NCBI RefSeq assembly: GCF_011090385.1
Contig: NZ_SEWW01000001.1
Coordinates: 558,001-622,000 of the forward strand
Reading direction: 5' to 3'
DNA: 64,000 bases
DNA from: Aquirufa beregesia
GTDB taxonomy: Bacteria; Bacteroidota; Bacteroidia; Cytophagales; Spirosomataceae
The notes below the pieces were generated by a model. That model was not told where the DNA came from. It saw only the letters and a list, made by a program, of their open reading frames with translations, and did no database searches. Made by a program: the position numbers and the translations under genes. Shown here in pieces: positions 25,689-35,639 of this stretch; position 1 is the stretch's first letter; each line of letters opens with the position of its first letter.

Positions 25689-27484
25689 TTGATTTTACCC
25701 AACCACTTCATGCGCAATGCTTTTTGACTTTCAGTCAAATTGGTCATCGAACTTATTTTATAGGCTGCCAAATTGGATTTATCCACAGGGATTGCCAATG
25801 TTCTTTCTAAGCCATCTCGACGCAACGTAAACAAAATAGTATCACCTACATTTTTGTCTTTCAAGGTCTTATCTACGCTTTCAAAAGTATCTAAATTCAC
25901 TTTCAATACTTCATCCCCTACATTCAGACCATAATCATAGGCTGTACTTCCTTTTAATACGGTAGCAATTTTACCTGCCGTGACAGTAAAACCTAAATAA
26001 GGAGTCGATTTCCCTTGGTTAGCATCTGTCCACTCATAACCCACTTCTTGCAATAAATTGGCGTAATCAGGTTTCTCTGTTCCATAAACCAATTGCTGGA
26101 AAATAGTTTTAGCAGATGTTCCGGCAACAGATGAAAAGGCATTTTCTAATTCTGCATCCGTAAATCCACGTTGCTGTTTGAGGTAATAATTTTGGTATAA
26201 ATAACGGAATACATCATCCAAATTCGCTTTCCCATTACTTTGTTTAATAATCCAAAGATTCAATACAGTCCCTAAAACCGCTCCTTTAGAATAATACGAT
26301 ATCGTGGAATTTCGGCTATTTTCATTGGGACGATAATATTTAATCCAGGCATCCCATGAAGCTGATGCTGCTGATTCAACCTTATTTCCGGGTGTATTTT
26401 CCACAGTAGTTATTTCATTGGCCACCGATTTCAAGTAAGCGTCTGTGGTTGTTTGTCCTGAACGTTGCAAAATCAATGCTCCATAGTAGGATGTCATACC
26501 CTCAGACAACCATAAGTTATGTGTATAATTTTCATTCTCATAATCAAAGGGTCCAAGGGCCTTCGGACGAATACGCTTCACATTCCATAAATGAAAATAC
26601 TCATGAGATAATAAACCGATAATGCCATGATAGCCATTTTCAGTTTCGTATGCTGCTCGCGCAACCTGACAAGTGGTGGAATATAAATGCTCCAAACCTC
26701 CTGAACCTTTTAGTAAATTATGGATAATAAACAGGTAATGATCACATGGATGTTGGCCAATCACGCGAGCCGCTTCCTCGCACATTTTCTTCACATCCGC
26801 AATGAATTTAGTGGTATCAACTTTGGCAAGGCCATAAAAGGCAATTTGATGCGGGATGTTGCCAACTTTAAATTCAAATACTTGATGATTACCTATCTCG
26901 ATAGGAGAATCAATCAGCTCATCTAAATTTTTAGCTTCATAGGTCTGAACAGCCGTTTGTTTCAGTGCCGTTGAAATCCGCAGAAATGACTTATGAGGGT
27001 TAATATAAACCGACTGAGCTTGCTGTGCTAACTCGTTGACGTATAATAGGACAGAGGCAGGATTGATATAACCATGTGTATCATCCAAAAAGGAAGTACG
27101 CACGGATAACTCAAAGGCATATATGTCATACGATATTGTCACTTGTTTTTGCCCTTTGCCCAAATACACTCGCCAGGTGTTTTTATTGATCTTATCGACT
27201 GGAATCAATGTTCCGTTTTTAACGGTCGACAAGGATTCTACATTACGAGCAAATTCACGAATCAAATAGGAACCAGGAGTCCATGCCGCCATCTTAAAAT
27301 CAACATAGGGCTTGTTCCAATGGGCTTGACTAAGATCAACCGTAGTTTTAACTTGAAAGTAATGAGTGTGCGGTGCTGGCATGCTGATTTCATGCCGAAG
27401 AACAGGAGAGGCGCTGAAGCCTAATAGGTTGATTCCCAACAAAAGTGTGACTAGCACAAAGGAATTTAATGTAAATTTTGTCAT
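25685..27484 (-). CDS. M61 family metallopeptidase with PDZ domain
   Basis: About 599 residues from the ATG at 27484, chosen because the signal peptide (FVLVTLLLGINLLGFSAS) starts there; an ATG 27 codons upstream adds an unlikely leader. The N-terminal beta domain is followed by the zinc site HEYFHLWNVKRIRP (two His, with the downstream Glu in LSEGMTSYYG) of glycyl aminopeptidase-type M61 enzymes. A C-terminal PDZ domain (GLNVGDEVLKVN) follows. It is exported to the periplasm or cell surface. Proteases of this group act on peptides with N-terminal Gly or Ala; the target here is unknown. Confidence 0.92.
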   Translation of the reverse strand: MTKFTLNSFVLVTLLLGINLLGFSASPVLRHEISMPAPHTHYFQVKTTVDLSQAHWNKPYVDFKMAAWTPGSYLIREFARNVESLSTVKNGTLIPVDKINKNTWRVYLGKGQKQVTISYDIYAFELSVRTSFLDDTHGYINPASVLLYVNELAQQAQSVYINPHKSFLRISTALKQTAVQTYEAKNLDELIDSPIEIGNHQVFEFKVGNIPHQIAFYGLAKVDTTKFIADVKKMCEEAARVIGQHPCDHYLFIIHNLLKGSGGLEHLYSTTCQVARAAYETENGYHGIIGLLSHEYFHLWNVKRIRPKALGPFDYENENYTHNLWLSEGMTSYYGALILQRSGQTTTDAYLKSVANEITTVENTPGNKVESAASASWDAWIKYYRPNENSRNSTISYYSKGAVLGTVLNLWIIKQSNGKANLDDVFRYLYQNYYLKQQRGFTDAELENAFSSVAGTSAKTIFQQLVYGTEKPDYANLLQEVGYEWTDANQGKSTPYLGFTVTAGKIATVLKGSTAYDYGLNVGDEVLKVNLDTFESVDKTLKDKNVGDTILFTLRRDGLERTLAIPVDKSNLAAYKISSMTNLTESQKALRMKWLGKIN

Positions 27485-27666
27485 GAAAATGTAAATAATT
27501 AAACGTTGATTAGGTGTAGGTTGTAAAGATAAGAAAATCGCCTTAATCAAACTAAAATTGGCCATTGCATCCCCAATTTAGCCTAAATAAATTGAACACC
27601 TCCTACAATTAATTGGAAGAAAAATCGTATTATTGTAGTAATTGAGAATGCTGTAATCTTCTACAA

Positions 27667-30600
27667 ATGAGAAAACAAAATCGTACGCTTTGCTGGATTC
27701 CAGCTATTTTATTTTTCTTGCTTTCTTGGTCGGCGGTGGCACAACAAACCTTGAGTTTCGGGGATCAAACGCTCCACTTTCGACAAGCCAAAGAATATTT
27801 TGATTCTAAAAATTATGTAGCGGCGAAGGAAGAGTTTTCTGCCTACTTGGCAAGTTTGGAACCCTTAAATAACGAGCAAGCAGGTCAGCGAGTTTTGGCA
27901 GAATATTACATGACCATGTGTACCTTATACATGAGTCAGCCCGAAGCAGAAATCGTTGCCGATCGTTTTGTGGCCAATTACCCAGAACATCCTCAAGCAG
28001 TTAAACTAATGCGTGGCATAGGAAGTTTCTTTTATGATAATGGAGATTACAAAAAAGCCATCAAATACTTAAGTAAATCTTCTGATACCAATTTAGAAGC
28101 TAAGTTCAAATTAGCCGTTTCATACTATCAATTAAAAGATGTAAGGGAAGCCTTGCCTTTATTCAATGAAATTAAAGTAGAGCCAGAAGAAGAATTTGCC
28201 TTTGCTGCAGCCTATTACGCCGGTGTTATCAATTTTGGAGAAAAACGCTATGGAGAGGCTAATAGCGACTTCAAAAAAGCCGAAGGTTCTAGTCGTTTTA
28301 GAAAAGATATCCCCAATTGGATTGCCATGTGTTATTTTCATGAGGGCAAATTCAATGAGTTATTAAATTATGCTGAGCCTATCTTAAAGCAGAAAAAAGC
28401 TGGCTATAACTTAGATGAGTTATCCCTTTTGGTGGCTGAAGTACAATTTAAACTAGGGTATTTTGAGAAAGCAGCGGTTAGCTATAGTTTATATAAAAGA
28501 CTAAATCCTACCAAAATCACTTCAGAGATTCAATACCGATTTGGTTATTCATTATATAAAACCAATAAATTCAATGAGGCTTCGGATGAATTAAAAGCCT
28601 TGGCTACTAAAAAGGATACCTTAGCTCAGTATGCTGCCTTTACACTAGGTTTGGCTCAATTGAAATCTGGAAATTTGGAGGCTACACTGCAGGCATTTGG
28701 ACAAGCTAAAGATTTAGCTTTTAATGTGCAGATTCAAGAAGAAGCCTTTTTTAATCATTCCAAAGTATTATTAGATCTGGGAAAGGCTAGTGAAACCATT
28801 TATGCCATTCAGGAATTCAACAAAAAATATCCCAAAAGTAAGTTTACGGAAGAATCCACTGAATTAGTGGCAGATGCTTTTATCCATTCCAACAACATTC
28901 AAGCGGCTTTGGATTATTTAAAAGGTCTTGCTAATCGCAATGCAAAATTAAATGCAGCTTATCAAACCTTGACCTATAATTTAGGGGTTAAAGCCTACAA
29001 TGAGAATAAGTTTGACCAAGCCTTGGATTTATTTCAAACATCATCTGAAAATCCTGAAAGTGCAGATTTGAAATTTCAAGCTTTGTATGGAAAAGGAGAG
29101 GCCCTGTCTCAGCAAAAGAAATACGAGCAAGCCATTCAAGTTTATACGCCTTTGTTGATTGGTACTCCTCCAGTAGCTAAACCAAATGACTTTTTACAAA
29201 AAGTGCGCATCGGTCTAGCTTATGCTTATTTCAATACTAAAGACTTTAACAAGGCCAATATCTTGTTTAAGGCCTATGTGGATCGTTTGAAATTAAGTCC
29301 AGATGCTAAAAACAACCCAACCATTTTAATTCGTTTGGCCGATACCTATTTAGTATCTAAAAAATACGATGAAGCCTTAACTTATTATAATCAGGCGATC
29401 GATTTGGCTAAAACGGAAAAAGATTATGCTTTATACCAAAAAGGTGTAACCTTGACCTATTTGAATCGTGATACTGAAGCGAAAGCAAGTTTCAAACAAT
29501 TAAGAACCTCTTTCCCGAATTCCAAATATGTGGATGATGCGGCATTCCAAGAAAATGTTATTTCATTCAATACCAACAAATACAAAGAAGCCATTGTTGG
29601 TTTTACTGACTTAATCGAAACCAATTCAAAAAGTCCTTACTTCACCCAAGCACTATTGAAGCGAGCGCAATCCTATGCCAATACCAATCAGCATGAATTA
29701 TCTATAGCTGATTACAAACGCATTATTCAAGAATTCCCAAGCGATAAAACGGCAAAAGATGCCTTGGTAGGCCTTCAAGAAGAATTGAATGAAGTAGGTA
29801 GACCAGAAGATTTCGGACAATTATTAGGAAACTTTCAGAAAAACAGCCCAGATGAAGCAGAAAATGTGGATTTGGAATATCGTGCTGCCAAAGGTATTTA
29901 TTTAGGTGAAAAATACGACAAAGCCATTGCACCTTTGAAAGCCTTCATTGAAAAACATCCAAGCAATGAGAATTTGGTAGAAGCGACCTTCTTAATTGCT
30001 GATGCGGCTTATCGTACCAATAATAAAACGGAAGCTTTAGTCTTTTACAAAAAGATGGTGGAACAAAATGTTCATCCTCAGATTAATAAAGCCATCCAAC
30101 GAAGTGCAGAGATAGAATTAGAAAATAAAAACTATGCTGCTTCTGCCAATTGGTATCATTTGTATAAATCTAAATACACAGGAGCTAAAGATCAATTATT
30201 GGCAAATAATGGTTTATTGAGCACGTTCTTGGACGCTAATATGCTGGATTCAGCTGCTTATATCACAGATGAATTAATTCAATTAAAAGATATCAGTGAG
30301 GAGGAAAAAGCAAAATTGGCTGAAAAGATGGCCAATACTTTTGAAGTTGGGGGTGATGTAGTTAATCAGAGAAATTGGTTAGGAATCACCACGCATTTGG
30401 ATAAAAATGATATTGGCGCCTTAGCTCAATTAAAATTGGCAAGTCTTTTGTACAAAGAATCCAAATTCAAAGAGTCCAGCGACATGATTTTAGATAAATT
30501 CAGAAATGTATATTCGGAGGCTTCTGATACCATTTTAGGTAAAGCCTATATCTTATTGGCTGATAATTTCATTGCTTTAAAGAATATCCCACAAGCTAGA

Positions 30601-30690
30601 GCTACCTTAAAATCCATTGTAGATAATTCCAGTGATGCGGAGGTAATTCAAGCAGCCAAAACTAAATTAGAAAGCTTACCCTTAAAATAA
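27667..30690 (+). CDS. Giant TPR-repeat envelope protein
   Basis: A 1007-residue exported protein. A signal peptide (ILFFLLSWSAVAQQ) is followed by 20 or more tetratricopeptide-like helix pairs across almost the full length, for example AIKYLSKSSDTNLEAKFKLA, AIQVYTPLLIGTPPVAKP and ARATLKSIVDNSSDAEVIQA. No enzymatic motif was seen. It heads a plus-strand operon with an outer-membrane barrel (6 bp downstream), an HU/SPOR protein and a TonB protein, so it is probably a periplasmic scaffold for that envelope module (inference). Confidence 0.88.
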   Translation: MRKQNRTLCWIPAILFFLLSWSAVAQQTLSFGDQTLHFRQAKEYFDSKNYVAAKEEFSAYLASLEPLNNEQAGQRVLAEYYMTMCTLYMSQPEAEIVADRFVANYPEHPQAVKLMRGIGSFFYDNGDYKKAIKYLSKSSDTNLEAKFKLAVSYYQLKDVREALPLFNEIKVEPEEEFAFAAAYYAGVINFGEKRYGEANSDFKKAEGSSRFRKDIPNWIAMCYFHEGKFNELLNYAEPILKQKKAGYNLDELSLLVAEVQFKLGYFEKAAVSYSLYKRLNPTKITSEIQYRFGYSLYKTNKFNEASDELKALATKKDTLAQYAAFTLGLAQLKSGNLEATLQAFGQAKDLAFNVQIQEEAFFNHSKVLLDLGKASETIYAIQEFNKKYPKSKFTEESTELVADAFIHSNNIQAALDYLKGLANRNAKLNAAYQTLTYNLGVKAYNENKFDQALDLFQTSSENPESADLKFQALYGKGEALSQQKKYEQAIQVYTPLLIGTPPVAKPNDFLQKVRIGLAYAYFNTKDFNKANILFKAYVDRLKLSPDAKNNPTILIRLADTYLVSKKYDEALTYYNQAIDLAKTEKDYALYQKGVTLTYLNRDTEAKASFKQLRTSFPNSKYVDDAAFQENVISFNTNKYKEAIVGFTDLIETNSKSPYFTQALLKRAQSYANTNQHELSIADYKRIIQEFPSDKTAKDALVGLQEELNEVGRPEDFGQLLGNFQKNSPDEAENVDLEYRAAKGIYLGEKYDKAIAPLKAFIEKHPSNENLVEATFLIADAAYRTNNKTEALVFYKKMVEQNVHPQINKAIQRSAEIELENKNYAASANWYHLYKSKYTGAKDQLLANNGLLSTFLDANMLDSAAYITDELIQLKDISEEEKAKLAEKMANTFEVGGDVVNQRNWLGITTHLDKNDIGALAQLKLASLLYKESKFKESSDMILDKFRNVYSEASDTILGKAYILLADNFIALKNIPQARATLKSIVDNSSDAEVIQAAKTKLESLPLK

Positions 30691-30696
30691 TATAAG

Positions 30697-32394
30697 ATGA
30701 GATTCAATCGAACAGCTAAAAAAGTATTATTCACTGCTACATTCGGACTCTGCTTAGGCGCATTTGAGGGTTTTGCCCAAAAAAGGGAAGGCTCCATACA
30801 GGATGAAGCTATTGAAGTAGAGAAAACTCGAAAAATAGAATTACAGCCTCAGGTATCTCGTGGATTTGATCCATTAGAAGAAGCTAAAGATTTACGGAAA
30901 GACCGTAAAATGAAATACGATTTAGTGGACAGAAAATGGGAAGGAGCATCTTTGCCAAAGATCAACAATTCCATTGTTGACCCTAGAGAAGGGGATGAAT
31001 TAACTTCATCCTATGGACCTAAGTTTAAAAATGTATTCAAGGTAGGAGCAGGAAATTATGGTCATACCTTAATGAATGCCCATTTTGGATTTACTCCCAA
31101 TGAAAATTCCTTTCATGGCTTGTACATTAACCATGATGCCAATCGCAGAGGACCTGTAGCGACCAGTTTTTCTGGCAGAAATGAAAATGAGATTAAAGTG
31201 TATAGTAAGACATTCACTCCATCTTATTTATTGAATGGTTCTATTAGTTATAAAAGGGTAGAAGCCAATTGGTACGGTAAACCTGAGGCACAATTCAACA
31301 ACATCGCCAATGGTACATTTGGCGTTTATTATGATCGCTTTAATTATGTAGGAAGTATTTCTAGTGCTAAAAAAGATGCTAAATTTGACTATATCGCTAC
31401 TTCCGGATTAACCATGATGTCTACTTCGCAAAATGAAAGAGAGTGGATATGGGATAGCAAGATTCAAACCGTTTTAACCATCAACGATAATTTATCAGCA
31501 CATTTTTCAGGGGATATGACCATGAGCGAATACGCTAGCTTGGAAAATAACCGAAGAGAGTTATATCGCATCAAACCAAGTTTTTTCTATAAAAATGATC
31601 GCGTATCCGTGCATGCCGGCATTAATGTGGTCAATGAAAAGGATAAACTGAAAGGAATTAATACCACTAGCCTATTTCCAGTAGTAAAACTAGATTATAA
31701 AGCGGCTAATTTTATTCACTTTTTTGCAGGTTTAGGTGGTGATACTTATTTCAATACGCTAAGTCAAATGGCTTCACAGAACCCTTGGTTGAGAAGCCAA
31801 ATCGATTTAAGAAATACGGCTCAAACGGCCAATGTATTTGGTGGATTTAAAGGTTCCAATGAGCGAAGTTTTGATTTTGAATTTAAATTCATGTATTCGG
31901 AATTCACTAATTTATCCTTTTTTGTACCCAGTACGGCGGATAGTTCTAAATACACCGTTATCTATGCAGGTGATTTGAAAAAGGCGCAAGTCATGAATTT
32001 TTCAGGTCAATTTAATTATCAATTGAATGAGCGTTTCTTATCTGTTTTGAAATACGACATCAACCAATATGAGAATTTAGGTAGTTTGGAAAAGGCTTAT
32101 CACCGCCCAGCTATGAACATCTCCTTCACCAATTCCATCACGTTCAAAGATAAAATCATCATTTCCCCTGATGTATTTTATATGAATGGACTATATGGTT
32201 TAAATCCTAGAACCAATACCGCTGTGGCGATGAAGGATATCATTGACCTAAACTTAAAAGTGAATTATTTAATCACAAAAAAGTTTAATGCGGCCGTTAG
32301 TGCGAATAATTTACTTGGAAAAAATTACGAAAGGTATTTATTTTACCCTTCACAAGGTTTAAACTATACTGTAAGCGTAGCTTATTCATTCTAA
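30697..32394 (+). CDS. Outer-membrane beta-barrel protein (TonB-dependent receptor-like)
   Basis: A 565-residue protein with a signal peptide (LFTATFGLCLGAFEGFAQ) and a body of alternating beta strands ending in an aromatic residue (NYTVSVAYSF), the C-terminal mark of outer-membrane barrels. Late segments resemble TonB-dependent receptor barrels (FNAAVSANNLLGKNYERY). It lacks a clear plug domain and is shorter than standard receptors (700-1000), so it may be a plugless barrel. It sits between the giant TPR gene (6 bp) and the HU/SPOR gene (1 bp). Confidence 0.82.
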   Translation: MRFNRTAKKVLFTATFGLCLGAFEGFAQKREGSIQDEAIEVEKTRKIELQPQVSRGFDPLEEAKDLRKDRKMKYDLVDRKWEGASLPKINNSIVDPREGDELTSSYGPKFKNVFKVGAGNYGHTLMNAHFGFTPNENSFHGLYINHDANRRGPVATSFSGRNENEIKVYSKTFTPSYLLNGSISYKRVEANWYGKPEAQFNNIANGTFGVYYDRFNYVGSISSAKKDAKFDYIATSGLTMMSTSQNEREWIWDSKIQTVLTINDNLSAHFSGDMTMSEYASLENNRRELYRIKPSFFYKNDRVSVHAGINVVNEKDKLKGINTTSLFPVVKLDYKAANFIHFFAGLGGDTYFNTLSQMASQNPWLRSQIDLRNTAQTANVFGGFKGSNERSFDFEFKFMYSEFTNLSFFVPSTADSSKYTVIYAGDLKKAQVMNFSGQFNYQLNERFLSVLKYDINQYENLGSLEKAYHRPAMNISFTNSITFKDKIIISPDVFYMNGLYGLNPRTNTAVAMKDIIDLNLKVNYLITKKFNAAVSANNLLGKNYERYLFYPSQGLNYTVSVAYSF

Positions 32395-32395
32395 T

Positions 32396-33430
32396 ATGAC
32401 GATCAATAACTCCATAGTTAACTTAATTGAAACATTACTCTATGAGCATGACTGCATCATCATACCTAATTTTGGAGGATTTGTAGTCAATGTTAAGGAT
32501 TTTGAATTCAATACTAAGGAGGAAAAAATTTACCCAAGAAGAAGGTGGATTGCATTTAATGAAAGACTTCGCTCGGATGATGGAATTTTAGCTACTGCCT
32601 GGGCAAAAAAGGAGGGAATCAGTCATAAAGTGGCTTTTGACCAAATCAATCAATTCAGTAAATCATTGAAAGATTCACTGAAATCTGAACAAAATTTAGT
32701 TTTAACTAAATTAGGAACTTTAAGTTTAACGGCTGAATCAAAAATTTCATTCGCTCCCAATCCAGAACAAAACTTTGATTTAAGCCAGTTTGGCTTATTG
32801 CCCGTAGGTTTACCTGCTACTGCAAAAATTTCCAAGCCCATTTTATTGGAGAACCCAATTGAAAAATCCATGACTTTGCATGAAGAAATTAGCGAAGAAA
32901 CAGTAGAAGAAGAGGAAATGGTGCCTAAAAGAATCAGTACCAAAGTCTATGTTTATGCTCTCTTAGCCTTTTTACTGGGTGGACTAAGTGCCTATTTTTT
33001 AACGGAACCCAATTCTCGCTATGTAAATAGCTCCTTGAGTCCATTTACGATTAAAATTAAAAAAGAGAACAATACCCCGATTCCTCAGGAAAGCAAAGCG
33101 GTTATTCCCGTGGAAAAAGCTGTCTCTTCAGATTCAAGCAGCTTGCCTAATCCAACCGTACCTTCGAAAGAAGATATAAAAAGTCCTGTTAGCCAAGCCC
33201 ATTCGGTATACTTAGTCGCAGCCAGTTTTCAAACACAAGCAAAAGCAGAATTAGCGGTGAGTGAATTAAAGGCCAAAGGATTTGATCAAGCTGTCATTTT
33301 ACCAAAAGAACAAGATGCAATCCATTTTCGTGTAAGTATAGGCTCGGAAGCTACTATGGAAGCAGGATATAAAAAGGCGGCTGAAATTAAAAGCCAAAAG
33401 AAATTAGACATTTGGGTGTTTAAACCATAA
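32396..33430 (+). CDS. HU-CCDC81 and SPOR domain protein
   Basis: A 344-residue bitopic membrane protein. The cytoplasmic N-terminus has the HU-CCDC81-type start NSIVNLIETLLYEHDCIIIP followed by NFGGFV. A second HU-like part follows (FSKSLKDSLKSEQNLVLTKL). One membrane helix lies near 183-203 (VYVYALLAFLLGGLSAYFL). A Ser/Pro-rich linker and a C-terminal SPOR domain (SVYLVAASFQTQAKAELAVS) complete it. SPOR domains bind denuded septal peptidoglycan; the HU part may bind DNA or cytoplasmic partners. It is typical of Bacteroidota and would localise to the division site (inference). Confidence 0.88.
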   Translation: MTINNSIVNLIETLLYEHDCIIIPNFGGFVVNVKDFEFNTKEEKIYPRRRWIAFNERLRSDDGILATAWAKKEGISHKVAFDQINQFSKSLKDSLKSEQNLVLTKLGTLSLTAESKISFAPNPEQNFDLSQFGLLPVGLPATAKISKPILLENPIEKSMTLHEEISEETVEEEEMVPKRISTKVYVYALLAFLLGGLSAYFLTEPNSRYVNSSLSPFTIKIKKENNTPIPQESKAVIPVEKAVSSDSSSLPNPTVPSKEDIKSPVSQAHSVYLVAASFQTQAKAELAVSELKAKGFDQAVILPKEQDAIHFRVSIGSEATMEAGYKKAAEIKSQKKLDIWVFKP

Positions 33431-33434
33431 GGAT

Positions 33435-34328
33435 ATGAATAGCGTTCTCGCACAGAAAGAACTAGAGAAGAAGAATCAGTTAAAGGCATTAGTGCTCACT
33501 ATTTTAATCAATGGAGGACTTTTGTTGATTTTCTGGACTTTGAACATTTGGTCAGGCGATGAAGTAAAAATGGAAATTCCAGCAGGGGGATTTGAAGTCA
33601 ACTATGGTAATACAGATGAAGGTGGAGGAAATATTCAAACCCACAATCAAGCAAATGATTTACCCAATGAAGTGGAGTCTAAACCTGCCGATAAAAAAGT
33701 AGAACCTAAAAAAGAAATTGTTAAAACAACGCCAAGTAAGGAGAGTCCATTATTGAGTTCTACGGTTAAAAGTACGGTAAAAATTGCCGATAAACCTGCT
33801 GAAAAAGTGGCTGTTAAGCCTCCCAAGCCCATAGTAGAAGAACAACCTAAAATAGATGAGTCAGCCTTGTTCAAAAAGAAATCCACTAGCAATGGAACAA
33901 GAGGAACGAGTGATGCTCCTGGAGGAAATTCGAATGGAAACGACAAAGGAAAAATTGGCGATAAAGGTCAATTAGACGGGGATATCAATAATTCTGCTAT
34001 TTATTCTGGACAAAAGGGTAAAGGCGGGGGTAGTGGTGGTGGAATCGGCGGAGGAAATGGCATAGCCTTGAATATGACAGGATGGGCATTAGCCTCTAGG
34101 CCTCAGGTAAATGATGATTCAGATGAATCAGGTATCATTCGTTTTTCTCTAAAAATTGACGAAAGTGGCAATATCATTTCCTTAAGAATCATTGAAAATA
34201 CCTTATCGGCTTCTGTGGCTCAGAAATATAAAAGAGCGGTAGAAAAATTGAGTTTTAAACCTACCTCAGCCGGTGAACGTCCAGAAGTATCGACTGGAAC
34301 CATTGTATTTAAAATCAATTCGAAATAA
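33435..34328 (+). CDS. Energy transducer TonB family protein
   Basis: A 297-residue protein with one N-terminal membrane helix (LVLTILINGGLLLIFWTLNIW, about 17-37), a Lys/Pro/Glu-rich periplasmic spacer (80-150), a glycine-rich run (GKGGGSGGGIGGGNG), and a short C-terminal TonB-like domain (IIRFSLKIDESGNIISLRII...RAVEKLSFKPTS). It would couple inner-membrane energy to outer-membrane receptors, perhaps the barrel two genes upstream. No exbB or exbD is nearby. It starts 4 bp after the HU/SPOR gene and ends 18 bp before folC. Confidence 0.88.
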   Translation: MNSVLAQKELEKKNQLKALVLTILINGGLLLIFWTLNIWSGDEVKMEIPAGGFEVNYGNTDEGGGNIQTHNQANDLPNEVESKPADKKVEPKKEIVKTTPSKESPLLSSTVKSTVKIADKPAEKVAVKPPKPIVEEQPKIDESALFKKKSTSNGTRGTSDAPGGNSNGNDKGKIGDKGQLDGDINNSAIYSGQKGKGGGSGGGIGGGNGIALNMTGWALASRPQVNDDSDESGIIRFSLKIDESGNIISLRIIENTLSASVAQKYKRAVEKLSFKPTSAGERPEVSTGTIVFKINSK

Positions 34329-34346
34329 TTCTTTTACAATCATCGA

Positions 34347-35636
34347 ATGGATTATAAAGAAGTCATTGCTTTTTTATACAGCCAATTACCCGTATTTCAC
34401 AGGGAAGGTAAAAAAGCATTCAAACCTGGTCTCGGGAATATCCAACAATTATGTGAACGTTTAGGGAATCCTCAAGATTCTTTCAAAGCTTTACATATTG
34501 CTGGCACCAATGGAAAGGGAAGTTCTTCCCATTTCATGGCATCTATTTTACAAGAGCATGGCTATCGAGTTGGACTTTATACTTCTCCACACCTAAAATC
34601 TTTTACGGAAAGAATTAAGATCAATGGACAAAATGTCTCGGAAGATTGGGTAGTACAGTTTGTTGAAAAAAATATTCAACTGATACAGGATATCAAACCA
34701 TCCTTTTTTGAATGGACGGTATTAATGGCTTTCTCTTATTTCAAAGAACAACAAGTAGAATGGGCTGTCATTGAAACAGGTTTAGGTGGTCGACTGGATT
34801 CAACCAACATCATTCAACCCCAAGCTTGTTTGATAACGAACATCAGTTGGGATCACCAAGATATATTGGGAGATAGCCTAGAGTTGATTGCAGGAGAAAA
34901 AGCAGGAATTATTAAGCCAGGAGTTCCGATCTGTATTTCAGAGCGACAAAGTTTTTCGGAACAAATATTCCAAAAAAAGGCGCAGGAAATGAAAGCGCCC
35001 ATTGTTTTTGCTGAAGATAAAATACAATGGATTTCACATACAAATGTACAAGAGCAACTTCTTCTCCAAGGAAAGTCTAGTCAGCATGAAACTTTTGAAG
35101 TTGCATCTCCTTATGCTGGCGAATACCAAGTAAAGAATATCGCAGGAATTTTAGCTTGGTGCGAGCAGATCCAAGAGCAGGAAATTATCCCTTTGCAATG
35201 GGAAAAGATCTTGGAAGGAATTGAGAAATCAAAAGTAAATACGCAATTACGAGGAAGGTGGGAGATCCTTCAAAAAAATCCTTGGATAATAGCAGATACT
35301 GGTCATAATGAAAGTGGAATCACTCAATTATTGTCGCAAGTAGCTCAACAAAACCAGGGAGATTTATGGATTATTTTAGGCATGGTGGCTGATAAAGACA
35401 TTCATCTTGTCCTAAAATTATTTCCCCAAAATGCGCATTATATCTTTTGCCAAGCTAAAAACCCGAGAGCACTTTCGGCCGAAAAGTTACAAAAAATGGC
35501 CTTAGAGCATGGACTAAAAGGTATTTGTGAAATTGATGTCAACATGGCTATCAAAATGGCTAAATTATCCGCGAAGGAAAATGATTTTATTTTAATTACT
35601 GGCAGTACCTATTTGGTCGCTGAAATAAATGTGTAA
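34347..35636 (+). CDS. folC: Folylpolyglutamate synthase/dihydrofolate synthase
   Basis: A 429-residue Mur-ligase-family enzyme that adds glutamate to dihydropteroate and folates. The P-loop is in HIAGTNGKGSSSHFMASIL (about 51-69). Other signatures are GLYTSPHLKSFTERIKING, ETGLGGRLDSTN, and LITNISWDHQDILGDSLE. A C-terminal domain follows with TGHNESGI. Length is standard. It is part of the long plus-strand operon, downstream of the TonB gene and 3 bp before trmB. Its relation to the envelope genes seems only positional. Confidence 0.95.
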   Translation: MDYKEVIAFLYSQLPVFHREGKKAFKPGLGNIQQLCERLGNPQDSFKALHIAGTNGKGSSSHFMASILQEHGYRVGLYTSPHLKSFTERIKINGQNVSEDWVVQFVEKNIQLIQDIKPSFFEWTVLMAFSYFKEQQVEWAVIETGLGGRLDSTNIIQPQACLITNISWDHQDILGDSLELIAGEKAGIIKPGVPICISERQSFSEQIFQKKAQEMKAPIVFAEDKIQWISHTNVQEQLLLQGKSSQHETFEVASPYAGEYQVKNIAGILAWCEQIQEQEIIPLQWEKILEGIEKSKVNTQLRGRWEILQKNPWIIADTGHNESGITQLLSQVAQQNQGDLWIILGMVADKDIHLVLKLFPQNAHYIFCQAKNPRALSAEKLQKMALEHGLKGICEIDVNMAIKMAKLSAKENDFILITGSTYLVAEINV

Positions 35637-35639
35637 GTT

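Noticed and set aside
25782-25792. A TTATCCACA DnaA box
   Set aside because: A single copy inside the M61 peptidase coding region, with no partner boxes.
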